A DNA stretch of 7,013 bases from an uncultured Bacteroidales bacterium (GCA_946619625.1 CAMOMF010000196.1:1-7013), one strand, 5' to 3'. Numbered from the stretch's first letter, positions 1-6,723 are shown. A program made the numbers and translations. The notes: generated by a model not told the origin, from the sequence alone.

Positions 1-1650
1 AACAACGTACCGCCGTCCGACGAGTGCCACCTTGAGATGATATACCCCGGTACGGCGGAACTGACAGGGTTCCACCAAGAGACGTTCAACTACAATATCG
101 AACTGCCTGTCGGTACTACCGAACTGCCTGAAATCGACTACACCAAGGCGGACGAAAACTCTACAGTGGTTCGTACCGGTGATACGCTGCTGACAAATGG
201 TGCCGCTACCGTGGTGCTGACATGTACTGCTCAGTCCGGTGCGCAACTCAGTTACACCCTCAATTTCACTGTGCTGAAATCGACAGAGTCACGCCTTGCC
301 ATGATGTATGCAGATGGTACGGCACTCACTGGTTTTGACGAGGATATCTTTACTTACAATATCAATCTGCCATATGGTACGACAGAGTTCCCTGTTCTTA
401 CTTACGACAAGAAAGAGCCCGTTCAGACCGTTCAGGAGAGTGGAGTAGGCACCGCTGCGGTTACATTCACCGTTACTGCGGAGGACGGCGTCAGCACTTC
501 TACTTATTCCGTCAACTACACCATCCTCCCGTCCACGAATGCGCTGCTGCAGATGATTTTCCTGGACAGTGACTCGCTCCATGGCTTCGACCCTGCAGCC
601 ATGGATTATACCGACTCGGTTCCGTCTGCCTTCCCCATGGAATATCCTGTGGTCACTTGGACCGCAGGCGATGAACAGCAGCAAATCTCTCTGTCTGAAG
701 AAACGGTAGGCACAAACTTGGTTGCCACTATTACCGTAGTCGCCGGCGATGGTACTACAACCGAGCAGTACACCATCACCTTCGTGCGCGTGCTTTCCGA
801 TAACAACTACTTGGCGGACCTCAAGGTGAACGGTACTACTATCGAGGGCTTCCAACGCGACTCGCTCCATTACGAACTGGTTTATCCTGTGGGCGCCACC
901 ACTGCCGATTTCTACACTATAAACCAAATCATTGCTACTGCCGAGAATATCTATGCCCAGGTGCAAATCATTCAACAGGACGAGAACACCATCACCATCA
1001 TGGTTACTGCCGAGAACGGCGATATCCGTGTCTACGTCATTACGCAGACTATCACCCTGTCTGACAATGCTTTCCTGAAGATGATTTATCTGGACGGAGT
1101 GGAGTTGGACGGCTTCGACAAGCATACCTTCTCCTACTCGCGCTTGTTGCCACAAGGTGCCACTTTGCCACAGATAGAGGCTATCCCTGAGGACTCGCTT
1201 GCCGAGGTGTCTGTCACGATTGGCACTGTAGGGGACACCACCTATATCTATTGTACCGCGCAGAGCGGAGCAGAACAGGTATATACCCTCTTCTTCGATT
1301 ATTCTGCCTTCAACGCGGGGGACAATGCCGATATTGATGATTGCATACTGATTCGCGTTCCGGGTACTGATTCATACAAGGCGGTTACTATACGTTCGGA
1401 TGTAACGCTCGTTGTGTACGATACCAACGGACAATGCGTACTATCGTCCGCAGTGCCTGTAGTGGACCCCAACTACGTGCGTGTCGAGACCGATGCCAAC
1501 GGCAATCAGTATATTGCCGAGGTCTATGATAGTGCCAACGGCTTCACCTTCCAAATTCCGGCGTATAACAAGACCTTCTTTGCCGTCTTCTACCGGCAGG
1601 GCGGAACCAAACACCTCTCCAAGGGGGCGAAGTTCATGTTGGTTCGGTAA
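1..1650 (+). CDS. Secreted cadherin-like repeat protein, C-terminal part, probable T9SS cargo
   Basis: The frame is open from base 1, so the start lies outside the window; about 549 residues are visible, ending at TAA 1648-1650. The visible part is five tandem modules of 84-88 residues. Each opens with a pattern like S-x-x-x-x-L-x-x-(M/L) followed by D/N-G-x-x-L-x-GF and, about seven residues on, Y. This fits the Cadherin-like beta-sandwich family (Pfam Cadherin-like) of bacterial surface proteins. After the last module (from about 1321) a tail of about 109 residues has a VTLVVYDTNGQCV strand and ends in KFMLVR. That resembles the type A C-terminal sorting domain of the Bacteroidota type IX secretion system, though it is longer and more divergent than usual. 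Export through the outer membrane and surface attachment or release are therefore inferred. No enzymatic motif is visible, so the ligand or catalytic part, if any, is upstream. It has its own terminator and is not in the operon that follows. Confidence 0.85.
   Translation, partial: NNVPPSDECHLEMIYPGTAELTGFHQETFNYNIELPVGTTELPEIDYTKADENSTVVRTGDTLLTNGAATVVLTCTAQSGAQLSYTLNFTVLKSTESRLAMMYADGTALTGFDEDIFTYNINLPYGTTEFPVLTYDKKEPVQTVQESGVGTAAVTFTVTAEDGVSTSTYSVNYTILPSTNALLQMIFLDSDSLHGFDPAAMDYTDSVPSAFPMEYPVVTWTAGDEQQQISLSEETVGTNLVATITVVAGDGTTTEQYTITFVRVLSDNNYLADLKVNGTTIEGFQRDSLHYELVYPVGATTADFYTINQIIATAENIYAQVQIIQQDENTITIMVTAENGDIRVYVITQTITLSDNAFLKMIYLDGVELDGFDKHTFSYSRLLPQGATLPQIEAIPEDSLAEVSVTIGTVGDTTYIYCTAQSGAEQVYTLFFDYSAFNAGDNADIDDCILIRVPGTDSYKAVTIRSDVTLVVYDTNGQCVLSSAVPVVDPNYVRVETDANGNQYIAEVYDSANGFTFQIPAYNKTFFAVFYRQGGTKHLSKGAKFMLVR
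16..1308 (+). repeat. Five tandem cadherin-like beta-sandwich modules
   Basis: Protein-level tandem repeats begin near 16, 280, 532, 796 and 1060, with periods of 88, 84, 88 and 88 codons, the last ending near 1308. The conserved cores are LTGFHQETFNYNIELP, LTGFDEDIFTYNINLP, LHGFDPAAMDYTDSVP, IEGFQRDSLHYELVYP and LDGFDKHTFSYSRLLP. Modules 1 and 2 are the most alike (NYNIELPVGTTELP against TYNINLPYGTTEFP), suggesting the most recent duplication. Module 1 starts at the window edge, so further modules may lie upstream. Confidence 0.85.
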
Positions 1651-1670
1651 TCGGGCACTTCTAACCATTC

Positions 1671-1701
1671 AACATAGCCTGCTTTCGCGGGCTATGTTTT
1701 T
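1671..1701 (+). terminator. Intrinsic terminator after the repeat protein
   Basis: AACATAGCC (1671-1679) pairs perfectly with GGCTATGTT (1690-1698). The stem can be extended inward by a T-G wobble, a G-C and a C-G pair, leaving a TTTC loop. A run of five T (1697-1701) overlaps the 3' arm. It lies 20 bp after the upstream stop codon and isolates that gene from the prmA operon. Confidence 0.92.
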
Positions 1702-1807
1702 ATATGAATATAAACCACGATTTTGTATCCGCCTATGCCAAAACCTACTCTTCAACGGGCTCGACACATGGATTGACTGGGCAAAAAATACACTTTTTTC
1801 ACAAAAC

Positions 1808-1851
1808 ATTTGCAAATCTCAAAAAAAAGCAGTACCTTTGCACCTGCAAAG
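1808..1851. promoter_or_regulatory. Pair of TTTGCA/TGCAAA palindromes overlapping the promoter
   Basis: ATTTGCAAAT (1808-1817) is a perfect palindrome covering the -33 element. CTTTGCA-CC-TGCAAAG (1836-1851) is a perfect 7-bp inverted repeat covering the end of the -7 element and the predicted start site. Their centres are 31 bp apart, about three helical turns, so a dimeric regulator could bind both on the same face. The TTTG halves are required by the promoter, so part of the symmetry could be chance. Regulator and function are unknown. Confidence 0.4.
1809..1840 (+). promoter_or_regulatory. Bacteroidales-type promoter of the prmA operon
   Basis: TTTG at 1809-1812 and TACCTTTG at 1833-1840 are separated by 20 bp, matching the Bacteroidales primary-sigma consensus (-33 TTTG, 19-21 bp, -7 TAnnTTTG). 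Transcription should start near 1845-1849, giving a leader of about 70 nt before the prmA ATG. An A-run (1822-1829) lies in the spacer. No other equally good match was seen elsewhere in the window on this strand. Confidence 0.85.
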
Positions 1852-1852
1852 T

Positions 1853-1882
1853 GTTCCGCGTCCGAAAATGGCGCACGCGAAC
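1853..1882 (+). promoter_or_regulatory. Leader hairpin upstream of prmA
   Basis: GTTC-c-GCGT (1853-1861) pairs with ACGCGAAC (1875-1882): eight base pairs with one bulged C and a 13-nt loop. It begins a few bases after the predicted transcription start and ends 33 nt before the prmA ATG. The loop contains an in-frame ATG (1868) that is an alternative prmA start. No T-run follows, so it is not an intrinsic terminator. It could stabilise the 5' end or hide the upstream ATG. No known riboswitch class is recognised. Confidence 0.4.
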
Positions 1883-1915
1883 CTTTGCCCTCTAATTCAT
1901 TTAACGGCTATCTGT

Positions 1916-2680
1916 ATGCACTACATTGAGGTGAAATTCAACTACTCTTTTCCCGAGGACTATCTGCTCGACTTGTTTATCCAAGGACTGGCGGACAGAG
2001 GGTTCGACTCCTTTACGGATGATGCCGCCTACGTGCCCGAAAATGCTTTCCATGAGGCGGAACTGCGCCGATATGTTGCGCAGCACGGCCAGACCATCCA
2101 AAGCATTGCACGCATTGAAGACCAGAACTGGAACGCCGCGTGGGAGGCGGAACACCCCGTCATGGAACTGCCGCTCGGAGTGCACATTACACCTCATTGC
2201 GCTTTTGGTGCTGGGTACCACGAGACCACGTCCATGATGATTGACGCCCTCCTCACTCGTGACCTTACGGGCAAGACCGTGCTGGATATGGGCTGCGGGA
2301 CGGGAGTCCTTGCCATCTTTGCCTGCAAGCAGGGCGCTGCACGTGTGGTGGCGGTGGATATTGACGAAAAATCTGTTGCCAACACTATTGAGAATGCCGC
2401 TGGCAATCAGGTGACTATTGATGTGCGTCTCGGCGATTCTGTCCCAAACGAACCTTTCCACCTCATCATGGCGAATATCCACCGCAATATCCTCATCAAC
2501 CAAATGCAGGACTACGCACGCACGCTTTTGCCGGATGGGGAACTCTGGCTGAGTGGCTTCTACGAGCAGGACTGCGAGCCTGTCATCTCAGAAGGAGCAC
2601 GCTATGGTCTGCGGACACTGAGCAAAAACGAACGCGAAGAATGGCGTATGCTCCGGATGATAAAACAATCGAACGAATGA
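1916..2680 (+). CDS. prmA: Ribosomal protein L11 methyltransferase PrmA
   Basis: This is an S-adenosylmethionine-dependent methyltransferase of 254 residues that is expected to methylate lysines and the N-terminus of ribosomal protein L11 in the cytoplasm. The N-terminal L11-recognition region (about 1-85) includes NWNAAWE (71-77), the counterpart of the family's NW-x-x-x-W motif. It is followed by FGAGYHETT (97-105), the family's FGxGxHxTT signature, SAM-binding motif I LDMGCGTG (123-130), the acidic VDID (147-150) and ANI (187-189). The family is commonly about 280-295 residues, so this copy is slightly short at the N-terminal domain. The ATG at 1916 gives the MHYIEVKF beginning typical of Bacteroidales PrmA. 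An in-frame ATG at 1868 would add 16 residues but lies inside the leader hairpin. It is the first gene of the operon, and its stop overlaps the mnmE start. Confidence 0.93.
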   Translation: MHYIEVKFNYSFPEDYLLDLFIQGLADRGFDSFTDDAAYVPENAFHEAELRRYVAQHGQTIQSIARIEDQNWNAAWEAEHPVMELPLGVHITPHCAFGAGYHETTSMMIDALLTRDLTGKTVLDMGCGTGVLAIFACKQGAARVVAVDIDEKSVANTIENAAGNQVTIDVRLGDSVPNEPFHLIMANIHRNILINQMQDYARTLLPDGELWLSGFYEQDCEPVISEGARYGLRTLSKNEREEWRMLRMIKQSNE

Positions 2681-4068
2681 ACACTATTTGTGCCATATCC
2701 ACACCTCCCGGAGTAGGGGGCATTGCTGTCATCAGGGTCAGCGGCGATTCTGCCATCCCGATGGTGGACTGTCTGTTCCGTGGCAAAGTGTCCCTCTCGT
2801 CCGCAATGCCGAACACTATTCATTACGGTGAAATAGTGACTCGCTCGGGCGAAGTACTTGACCAAGTCCTTTGCAGTGTTTTTCGCACGCCGCACTCTTT
2901 CACAGGTGAAGACACCGTGGAGATTGCGTGTCATGGCAGCCTGTACGTGCAGCAGGCTGTTCTGCACGCACTCATCGACAACGGCTGCCGGCAGGCAGGA
3001 CCCGGAGAGTTCACCAAACGCGCTTTCCTCAACGGCAAAATGGACTTGACCGAAGCCGAGGCGGTGGCGGACCTCATTGCTGCGCGCTCCAAGGCGGAGA
3101 AAAACATGGCACTCGCACAACTAAAAGGAGGTGTTTCGTCCGAACTGCAGAACCTCCGCCAGAAACTGCTCACCCTCACTTCTTTGCTCGAGTTGGAACT
3201 GGATTTTGCGGACCACGAGGAACTGGAGTTTGCCGACCGTTCAGAATTGGCGGAACTGGTCAAGACGATTGATGCCAAACTCAGCGCCCTCATCTCATCT
3301 TTCCGCCAAGGCAATGCCGTCAAAAACGGGGTGCCCGTTGCAATCATCGGACCTACCAATGCCGGCAAATCCACGCTCCTCAATGCCCTTCTTGGAGAAG
3401 AGCGCGCCATCGTCAGCGACATCCCGGGCACTACACGCGACACTATTGAGGATACCCTCAATATCAATGGATTGCACTTCCGCTTTATCGATACTGCCGG
3501 ACTCCGGGAAACGGACGACACGATCGAAAGTATCGGTATCAAGCGCACATTTTCCGCTGCCGAAAAGGCGCAGATCATCCTGTATATGTGTTCTGTGACG
3601 GACCCTGCACCACTTGATGAAACTACTGCCACTCGTTGGAAAACAGCAGGAAAGCAGGTGTTTTATATCCTCAACAAAGCCGACCTGTGCACTCCCTCCG
3701 GCGAATCCGGACAAAATGACCAAGCGCATGCAGCGCTGACCAACGCGCAGGAAAACAACACGTTCCTCCTTTCTGCCAAGTACGACTCGCTCGAACCCCT
3801 CAAGCAGGCAATCTATAGGGCTGCCAACGTGGACGTGGAGTCGCCATCGCTCGACGCAACCATCTCTTCCACGAGACATTACGATGCTCTTGTCCGTGCA
3901 CGTGAAGCCTTGCAACATGTGCGTCAAGGTATGCGGGACGGACTATCCGGCGAGTTCCTATCCTTGGACCTCCAAGACTGTCTCAGCGCCATTGGAGAGA
4001 TTACCGGCGAAATAACCAACGACGAGGTGCTCGGAAACATATTCTCGAAATTTTGTATAGGTAAGTAA
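2677..4068 (+). CDS. mnmE: tRNA modification GTPase MnmE (TrmE)
   Basis: This 463-residue protein partners with MnmG to install the carboxymethylaminomethyl group at C5 of wobble uridine 34 in certain tRNAs, using a tetrahydrofolate-carried carbon. Residues 1-120 form the folate-binding domain, followed by the conserved GEFTKRAFLNGKMDLTEAEA (110-129). The GTPase domain inserted in the helical domain has G1 GPTNAGKS (225-232, with the potassium-binding Asn at 228), G2 TTRD (252-255), G3 DTAG (272-275), the expected catalytic Glu at 284, G4 NKAD (333-336) and a G5-like SAK (366-368). It ends in FCIGK (459-463) with the invariant Cys460. All key residues are present and length matches the family (E. 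coli 454). The start at 2677 gives MNTICAISTPPG, which aligns with homologues, and makes an ATGA overlap with prmA suggesting translational coupling. An in-frame ATG at 2641 would only extend back into prmA. Confidence 0.97.
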   Translation: MNTICAISTPPGVGGIAVIRVSGDSAIPMVDCLFRGKVSLSSAMPNTIHYGEIVTRSGEVLDQVLCSVFRTPHSFTGEDTVEIACHGSLYVQQAVLHALIDNGCRQAGPGEFTKRAFLNGKMDLTEAEAVADLIAARSKAEKNMALAQLKGGVSSELQNLRQKLLTLTSLLELELDFADHEELEFADRSELAELVKTIDAKLSALISSFRQGNAVKNGVPVAIIGPTNAGKSTLLNALLGEERAIVSDIPGTTRDTIEDTLNINGLHFRFIDTAGLRETDDTIESIGIKRTFSAAEKAQIILYMCSVTDPAPLDETTATRWKTAGKQVFYILNKADLCTPSGESGQNDQAHAALTNAQENNTFLLSAKYDSLEPLKQAIYRAANVDVESPSLDATISSTRHYDALVRAREALQHVRQGMRDGLSGEFLSLDLQDCLSAIGEITGEITNDEVLGNIFSKFCIGK

Positions 4069-4098
4069 TTAACTTAAGAAAATATCCTACTAACGATT

Positions 4099-5004
4099 AT
4101 GTTGTTATCAATGACCGGTTACGGCAAAGCCGAATACATTTTTGCCGACCACAAGACCATCGTCGAACTGCGCTCCCTCAACTCCAAACAGTTGGACCTG
4201 AGTCTGAAGACCGCTCCCCTTTTCCGCGACAAGGAACTGGACCTGCGTAACCTCGTCCGTGAGCCGTTGGAGCGTGGAAAGGTGGACATGATTATCACCA
4301 CGCAACCGCTCGATGGCACTCAAATGGCTGCCGTCAGTCCTGTCGATTGGCAGGCCCTCAAGGCGTACGCTGCTGATTTCAAGGCGCATGCTGCCGAACT
4401 GGGATTGTCCGCAGATACGCTGACACCTGAGCTACTGAGCACTCTTTTCCGCCTACCAGGAGTGGTGCGTGAGTCCACCGCATCCGAACTGTCCAACGAG
4501 GAATGGCAGTTGTTGCAGACTGCTGTACGTCAGGCATTGGACCGGTTCCTCCAGTTCCGAGCACAAGAGGGCGCTGCGTTGCAAAGAATGTTCGAGGAAA
4601 AACTATCTGCTATACAAAACTTATTGGCAGAGGTGGAACCCTTTGAGAAGGGCAGAGTCGAGCATATCCGCGAGAACCTGCTCGACAATCTGGAACTACT
4701 CTCCGATAAGACCAAACAGGCGGTTGATATGAACCGCTTGGAGCAGGAAATGATTTATTACCTCGAGAAACTGGATATCACCGAGGAAAAAGTTCGCCTC
4801 ACAAATCATATCCGCTATTTCCGCGAATGCATGGACGCGTCCGGCAAGGGAGTAGGCAAGCAACTGGGATTTGTGGCGCAGGAAATGGGACGCGAGATCA
4901 ACACACTCGGCAGCAAGAGTAACCAATCTGAGATGCAGATTCTGGTCGTTAAGATGAAAGACCTCCTCGAGCAAATCAAAGAGCAAGTCCTCAATGTATT
5001 GTAA
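4099..5004 (+). CDS. yicC: YicC/YloC family endoribonuclease
   Basis: The product has 301 residues. It opens with MLLSMTGYGKAE, the family's characteristic SMTG(F/Y)G start, followed by VELRSLNSKQLDL (22-34). The C-terminal DUF1732 region has EKLDITEEKVRLTNHIRYF (223-241), GKQLGFVAQEMGREINTLGS (253-272), KSN (273-275) and a final helix ending KEQVLNVL. E. coli YicC is reported to be an RNase affecting small-RNA turnover. Cleavage activity here is inferred from family membership only. The middle (about 90-220) is largely helical and charged, consistent with the ring-forming family fold. The gene lies 30 bp after mnmE and 19 bp before gmk. The YicC-Gmk pairing recurs across bacteria, supporting both calls. 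No strong Shine-Dalgarno sequence precedes the start, only an A-rich stretch, as is usual in Bacteroidota. Confidence 0.93.
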   Translation: MLLSMTGYGKAEYIFADHKTIVELRSLNSKQLDLSLKTAPLFRDKELDLRNLVREPLERGKVDMIITTQPLDGTQMAAVSPVDWQALKAYAADFKAHAAELGLSADTLTPELLSTLFRLPGVVRESTASELSNEEWQLLQTAVRQALDRFLQFRAQEGAALQRMFEEKLSAIQNLLAEVEPFEKGRVEHIRENLLDNLELLSDKTKQAVDMNRLEQEMIYYLEKLDITEEKVRLTNHIRYFRECMDASGKGVGKQLGFVAQEMGREINTLGSKSNQSEMQILVVKMKDLLEQIKEQVLNVL

Positions 5005-5023
5005 ACGTCATAATGATAATACT

Positions 5024-5578
5024 ATGATATACATTTTTTGCGCGCCCAGCGGTTCGGGCAAATCCACAATGGTAAAGCACCTGTTGACAACTTTTCCCAA
5101 TCGGTTCGAGTTGTCGGTCTCATGCACTACACGTCCACCGCGCGGGCAGGAAGTGCATGGGCGCGAGTACTATTTCATCACTCGGGAAGAGTTCGAGCAG
5201 CGCATTGCACGGGGGGAGTTTATCGAGTACGAGCAAGTGTACGAGGGACTCTATTATGGTACGCTCCGCTCTGAAATAGAGCGTATTGAGCGCAAAGGCA
5301 GGACGGTCATCTTCGATGTGGACGTCAAGGGCGGTCTGAACCTGAAACGTATTTTGGGTGCACGCGCTACCTCCATCTTCGTTTGCCCACCATCCATCGA
5401 AGAGCTCAGCCGTCGTCTCCATGCACGCGGTGACACATCGGAGGACATGATTCACAAACGACTTGCCAAGGCTTCAATAGAGATGGAGGACGCCAAGCAC
5501 TTTGACATTCTGCTCATAAACAACGACCTGCAGTCCGCTTTCGCACAACTGGATACTATTGTGGAAAAGCAGTTCTGA
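5024..5578 (+). CDS. gmk: Guanylate kinase
   Basis: This cytoplasmic enzyme of 184 residues phosphorylates GMP to GDP with ATP, feeding GTP, dGTP and (p)ppGpp pools. The P-loop is APSGSGKST (7-15). The GMP-binding segment has TTRPPRGQEVHGREYYF (35-51), then GEFIEY (64-69) and YGT (78-80). DVDVKGG (98-104) corresponds to the family's DxDxxG segment, and RGDTSEDMIHKRL (136-148) is the lid region. INND (165-168) precedes the C-terminal helix. The start at 5024 gives MIYIFCAPSGSGKS, the usual distance from start to P-loop. An in-frame ATG at 4994 would add ten residues, overlap yicC by 11 bp and add an atypical YCKRHNDNT tail, so it is less likely. The length is close to the family's lower norm of about 185-210. 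Confidence 0.96.
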   Translation: MIYIFCAPSGSGKSTMVKHLLTTFPNRFELSVSCTTRPPRGQEVHGREYYFITREEFEQRIARGEFIEYEQVYEGLYYGTLRSEIERIERKGRTVIFDVDVKGGLNLKRILGARATSIFVCPPSIEELSRRLHARGDTSEDMIHKRLAKASIEMEDAKHFDILLINNDLQSAFAQLDTIVEKQF

Positions 5579-5678
5579 ACTCCTGCACTTGCCCTAAAGG
5601 GTCGATGCACTCCTAAAAATTCTCAATTATTAATTGTCAATTTAACGTCACTCCTGTACTCCTGTAACTCCTAATTCA
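5579..5678. repeat. Repeat-containing gap between gmk and nadD
   Basis: This 100-bp gap holds two short repeat types. Degenerate heptamers ATTCTCA, ATTATTA, ATTGTCA and ATTTAAC run head to tail at 5619-5646. CTCCTGTA occurs twice in tandem at 5651-5666, followed by ACTCCTAAT (5667-5675); related CTCCTGCA (5580-5587) and CTCCTAAA (5610-5617) also occur. CCCTAAAGGG (near 5592-5601) is a short palindrome too weak to be a terminator. I see no promoter matching the Bacteroidales consensus, so nadD may be read through from gmk. Confidence 0.6.
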
Positions 5679-6257
5679 ATGATAGGTCTATTTTTTGGCA
5701 GTTTCAATCCCATACACTTGGGGCATACCCGACTGGCTCAATATATCTTGCAGCATACAGATTTAGAGCAGATTTGGCTGGTTATCTCACCTAACAACCC
5801 GCTCAAGTCACCCGACGAACTAATGCCCGAAGACCTCCGTTTCCGTCTCGCGCAGATGGCTTTGGCACACGTGCCCGGCATTATTCCTTGTGACCGCGAG
5901 TTCACCATGTCCAAACCTAACTATACGGTCAACACCCTGCGCGCACTGACTAAAGAGCATCCGGATGACAAGTTCACTTTGATTATGGGCTCAGATAATA
6001 TGGCTATTTTCGATAAATGGCGCGAGCACGACTATATCCTTTCCCACTATCCCATACTGGTTTATCCCCGTAACGGTGATGACATGGACAAAATTCGACT
6101 CCGCTACCCCATGGTGCAGATAATAGATGCTCCCTTGCTGCCCATTTCTGCCACGCAGATCCGCCAACGTCTCCGTGACGGTTTGCCTGTCTCCGACTGG
6201 CTCCACCCCGATGTTTATGCTTATCTGACTGCAGCACCGAGGCTGCAAAAACGTTAA
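5679..6257 (+). CDS. nadD: Nicotinate-nucleotide adenylyltransferase
   Basis: This 192-residue enzyme joins nicotinate mononucleotide and ATP to form deamido-NAD, the penultimate step of NAD synthesis. The nucleotidyltransferase core starts GLFFGSFNPIHLGH (3-16), containing the (H/T)xGH catalytic motif as HLGH (13-16). SPNNPLK (37-43), YTVNTLRAL (82-90) and FTLIMGSDN (99-107) with Trp114 form the substrate-binding region. ISATQIRQRLRDG (156-168) is the C-terminal (I/S)SxxxxR motif that contacts ATP phosphates. Length is normal for the family. The ATG at 5679 places the GSFNP motif at the usual distance from the start. It follows gmk after 100 bp in the same direction. The yicC-gmk-nadD order is one I associate with Bacteroidales. 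No clear terminator follows. Confidence 0.96.
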   Translation: MIGLFFGSFNPIHLGHTRLAQYILQHTDLEQIWLVISPNNPLKSPDELMPEDLRFRLAQMALAHVPGIIPCDREFTMSKPNYTVNTLRALTKEHPDDKFTLIMGSDNMAIFDKWREHDYILSHYPILVYPRNGDDMDKIRLRYPMVQIIDAPLLPISATQIRQRLRDGLPVSDWLHPDVYAYLTAAPRLQKR

Positions 6258-6292
6258 ATCATTAAAAGCTTAAACCGTTACTTTGTCGGGTG

Positions 6293-6312
6293 CTTCGGGC
6301 GTCAGCGCGAAG
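6293..6312. terminator. Weak hairpin downstream of nadD
   Basis: CTTCG (6293-6297) pairs with CGAAG (6308-6312), and after one G-G mismatch GC pairs with GC, leaving a GTCA loop. Only AAATTGTTT follows, not a clear T-run. It is the best candidate for ending the nadD transcript but is not a convincing intrinsic terminator. Confidence 0.2.
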
Positions 6313-6360
6313 AAATTGTTTAACGTATAATTGCCATATAACTGAGCCATATAATTTTTC

Positions 6361-6448
6361 ATTAACGACAATTCATGTCCCAATTAACGACAATTAATGT
6401 TCCAATTAACGACAATTAATGTCCCAATTAATGACAATTAATGTTAAA
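6361..6448. repeat. Four tandem copies of a 22-bp unit
   Basis: Units occupy 6361-6382, 6383-6404, 6405-6426 and 6427-6448. The shared pattern is ATTAACGACAATTAATG followed by TCCCA or TTCCA, with one to a few differences between the first three copies; the fourth ends TTAAA. Each unit contains a near-palindrome GACA-ATTAA-TGTC (perfect outer 4-bp arms in copies ending TGTC), so the array presents repeated symmetrical sites every two helical turns. No spacers separate copies, so it is not CRISPR. It could be a variable-number repeat or a protein-binding array; nothing visible decides. Confidence 0.9.
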
Positions 6449-6466
6449 TAGTAAAACGTTAAATTG

Positions 6467-6655
6467 TTAATTTTTTAGCAGTTCTTTCCTGCGCTTCTTT
6501 AGTCGCAAGGCTCGTACGATCACTACGTGTGCGCTGCGGACAATCGCTTCGCGTGCAGGAGTTATTCTGAGCACGCAGCGTTCGTTGTCAATTTCGATCT
6601 TGCCGAGCCGCTTGAGGATGGTTTGCCCGAGCAGGAGCGAAACTTTCAAAAACAC
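6467..6655 (-). CDS. Possible small basic protein, unrecognised
   Basis: A 62-codon frame starting with GTG (6653-6655) and ending with TAA at 6467-6469. The product is basic, with the tail LKKRRKELLKN and an internal octad repeat AREAIVRS/AHVVIVRA. I recognise no family. An in-frame stop lies five codons upstream of the GTG, so it cannot extend much. Support for coding is indirect: a related segment on the other strand (6799-6837) conserves ITPA, AH-x-VIVR and RRKE, with several differences at third codon positions. Against it are its small size, the rare start codon, no recognisable promoter and its repeat-rich setting. It may be a real small gene, a remnant, or a spurious frame. Confidence 0.25.
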   Translation of the reverse strand: MFLKVSLLLGQTILKRLGKIEIDNERCVLRITPAREAIVRSAHVVIVRALRLKKRRKELLKN

Positions 6656-6723
6656 CCAATTGTCAAGTCACTCGACCCTTAATCCCCTTGTCCTATGTAC
6701 ATACCCTTGTCCCCCTTCTTTGT

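Noticed and set aside
289..1155. Long minus-strand open frame of 288 codons
   Set aside because: It lies entirely antisense to the cadherin-like repeat gene, whose protein repeats are clear. The antisense translation has no recognisable domain.
1481..1915. N-terminal extension of prmA back to 1481
   Set aside because: The frame is open by chance through the upstream gene's end, its terminator and the promoter. The PrmA family start matches ATG 1916.
2641..2676. Earlier mnmE start at 2641
   Set aside because: The 12 extra residues overlap prmA coding sequence, while MNTICAI at 2677 aligns with known MnmE starts and gives an ATGA junction.
4994..5023. Earlier gmk start at 4994
   Set aside because: It would overlap yicC and add ten residues without similarity to guanylate kinase beginnings; the start at 5024 places the P-loop normally.
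6361..6448. CRISPR array
   Set aside because: The 22-bp units abut each other with no unique spacers, and no cas gene is present.
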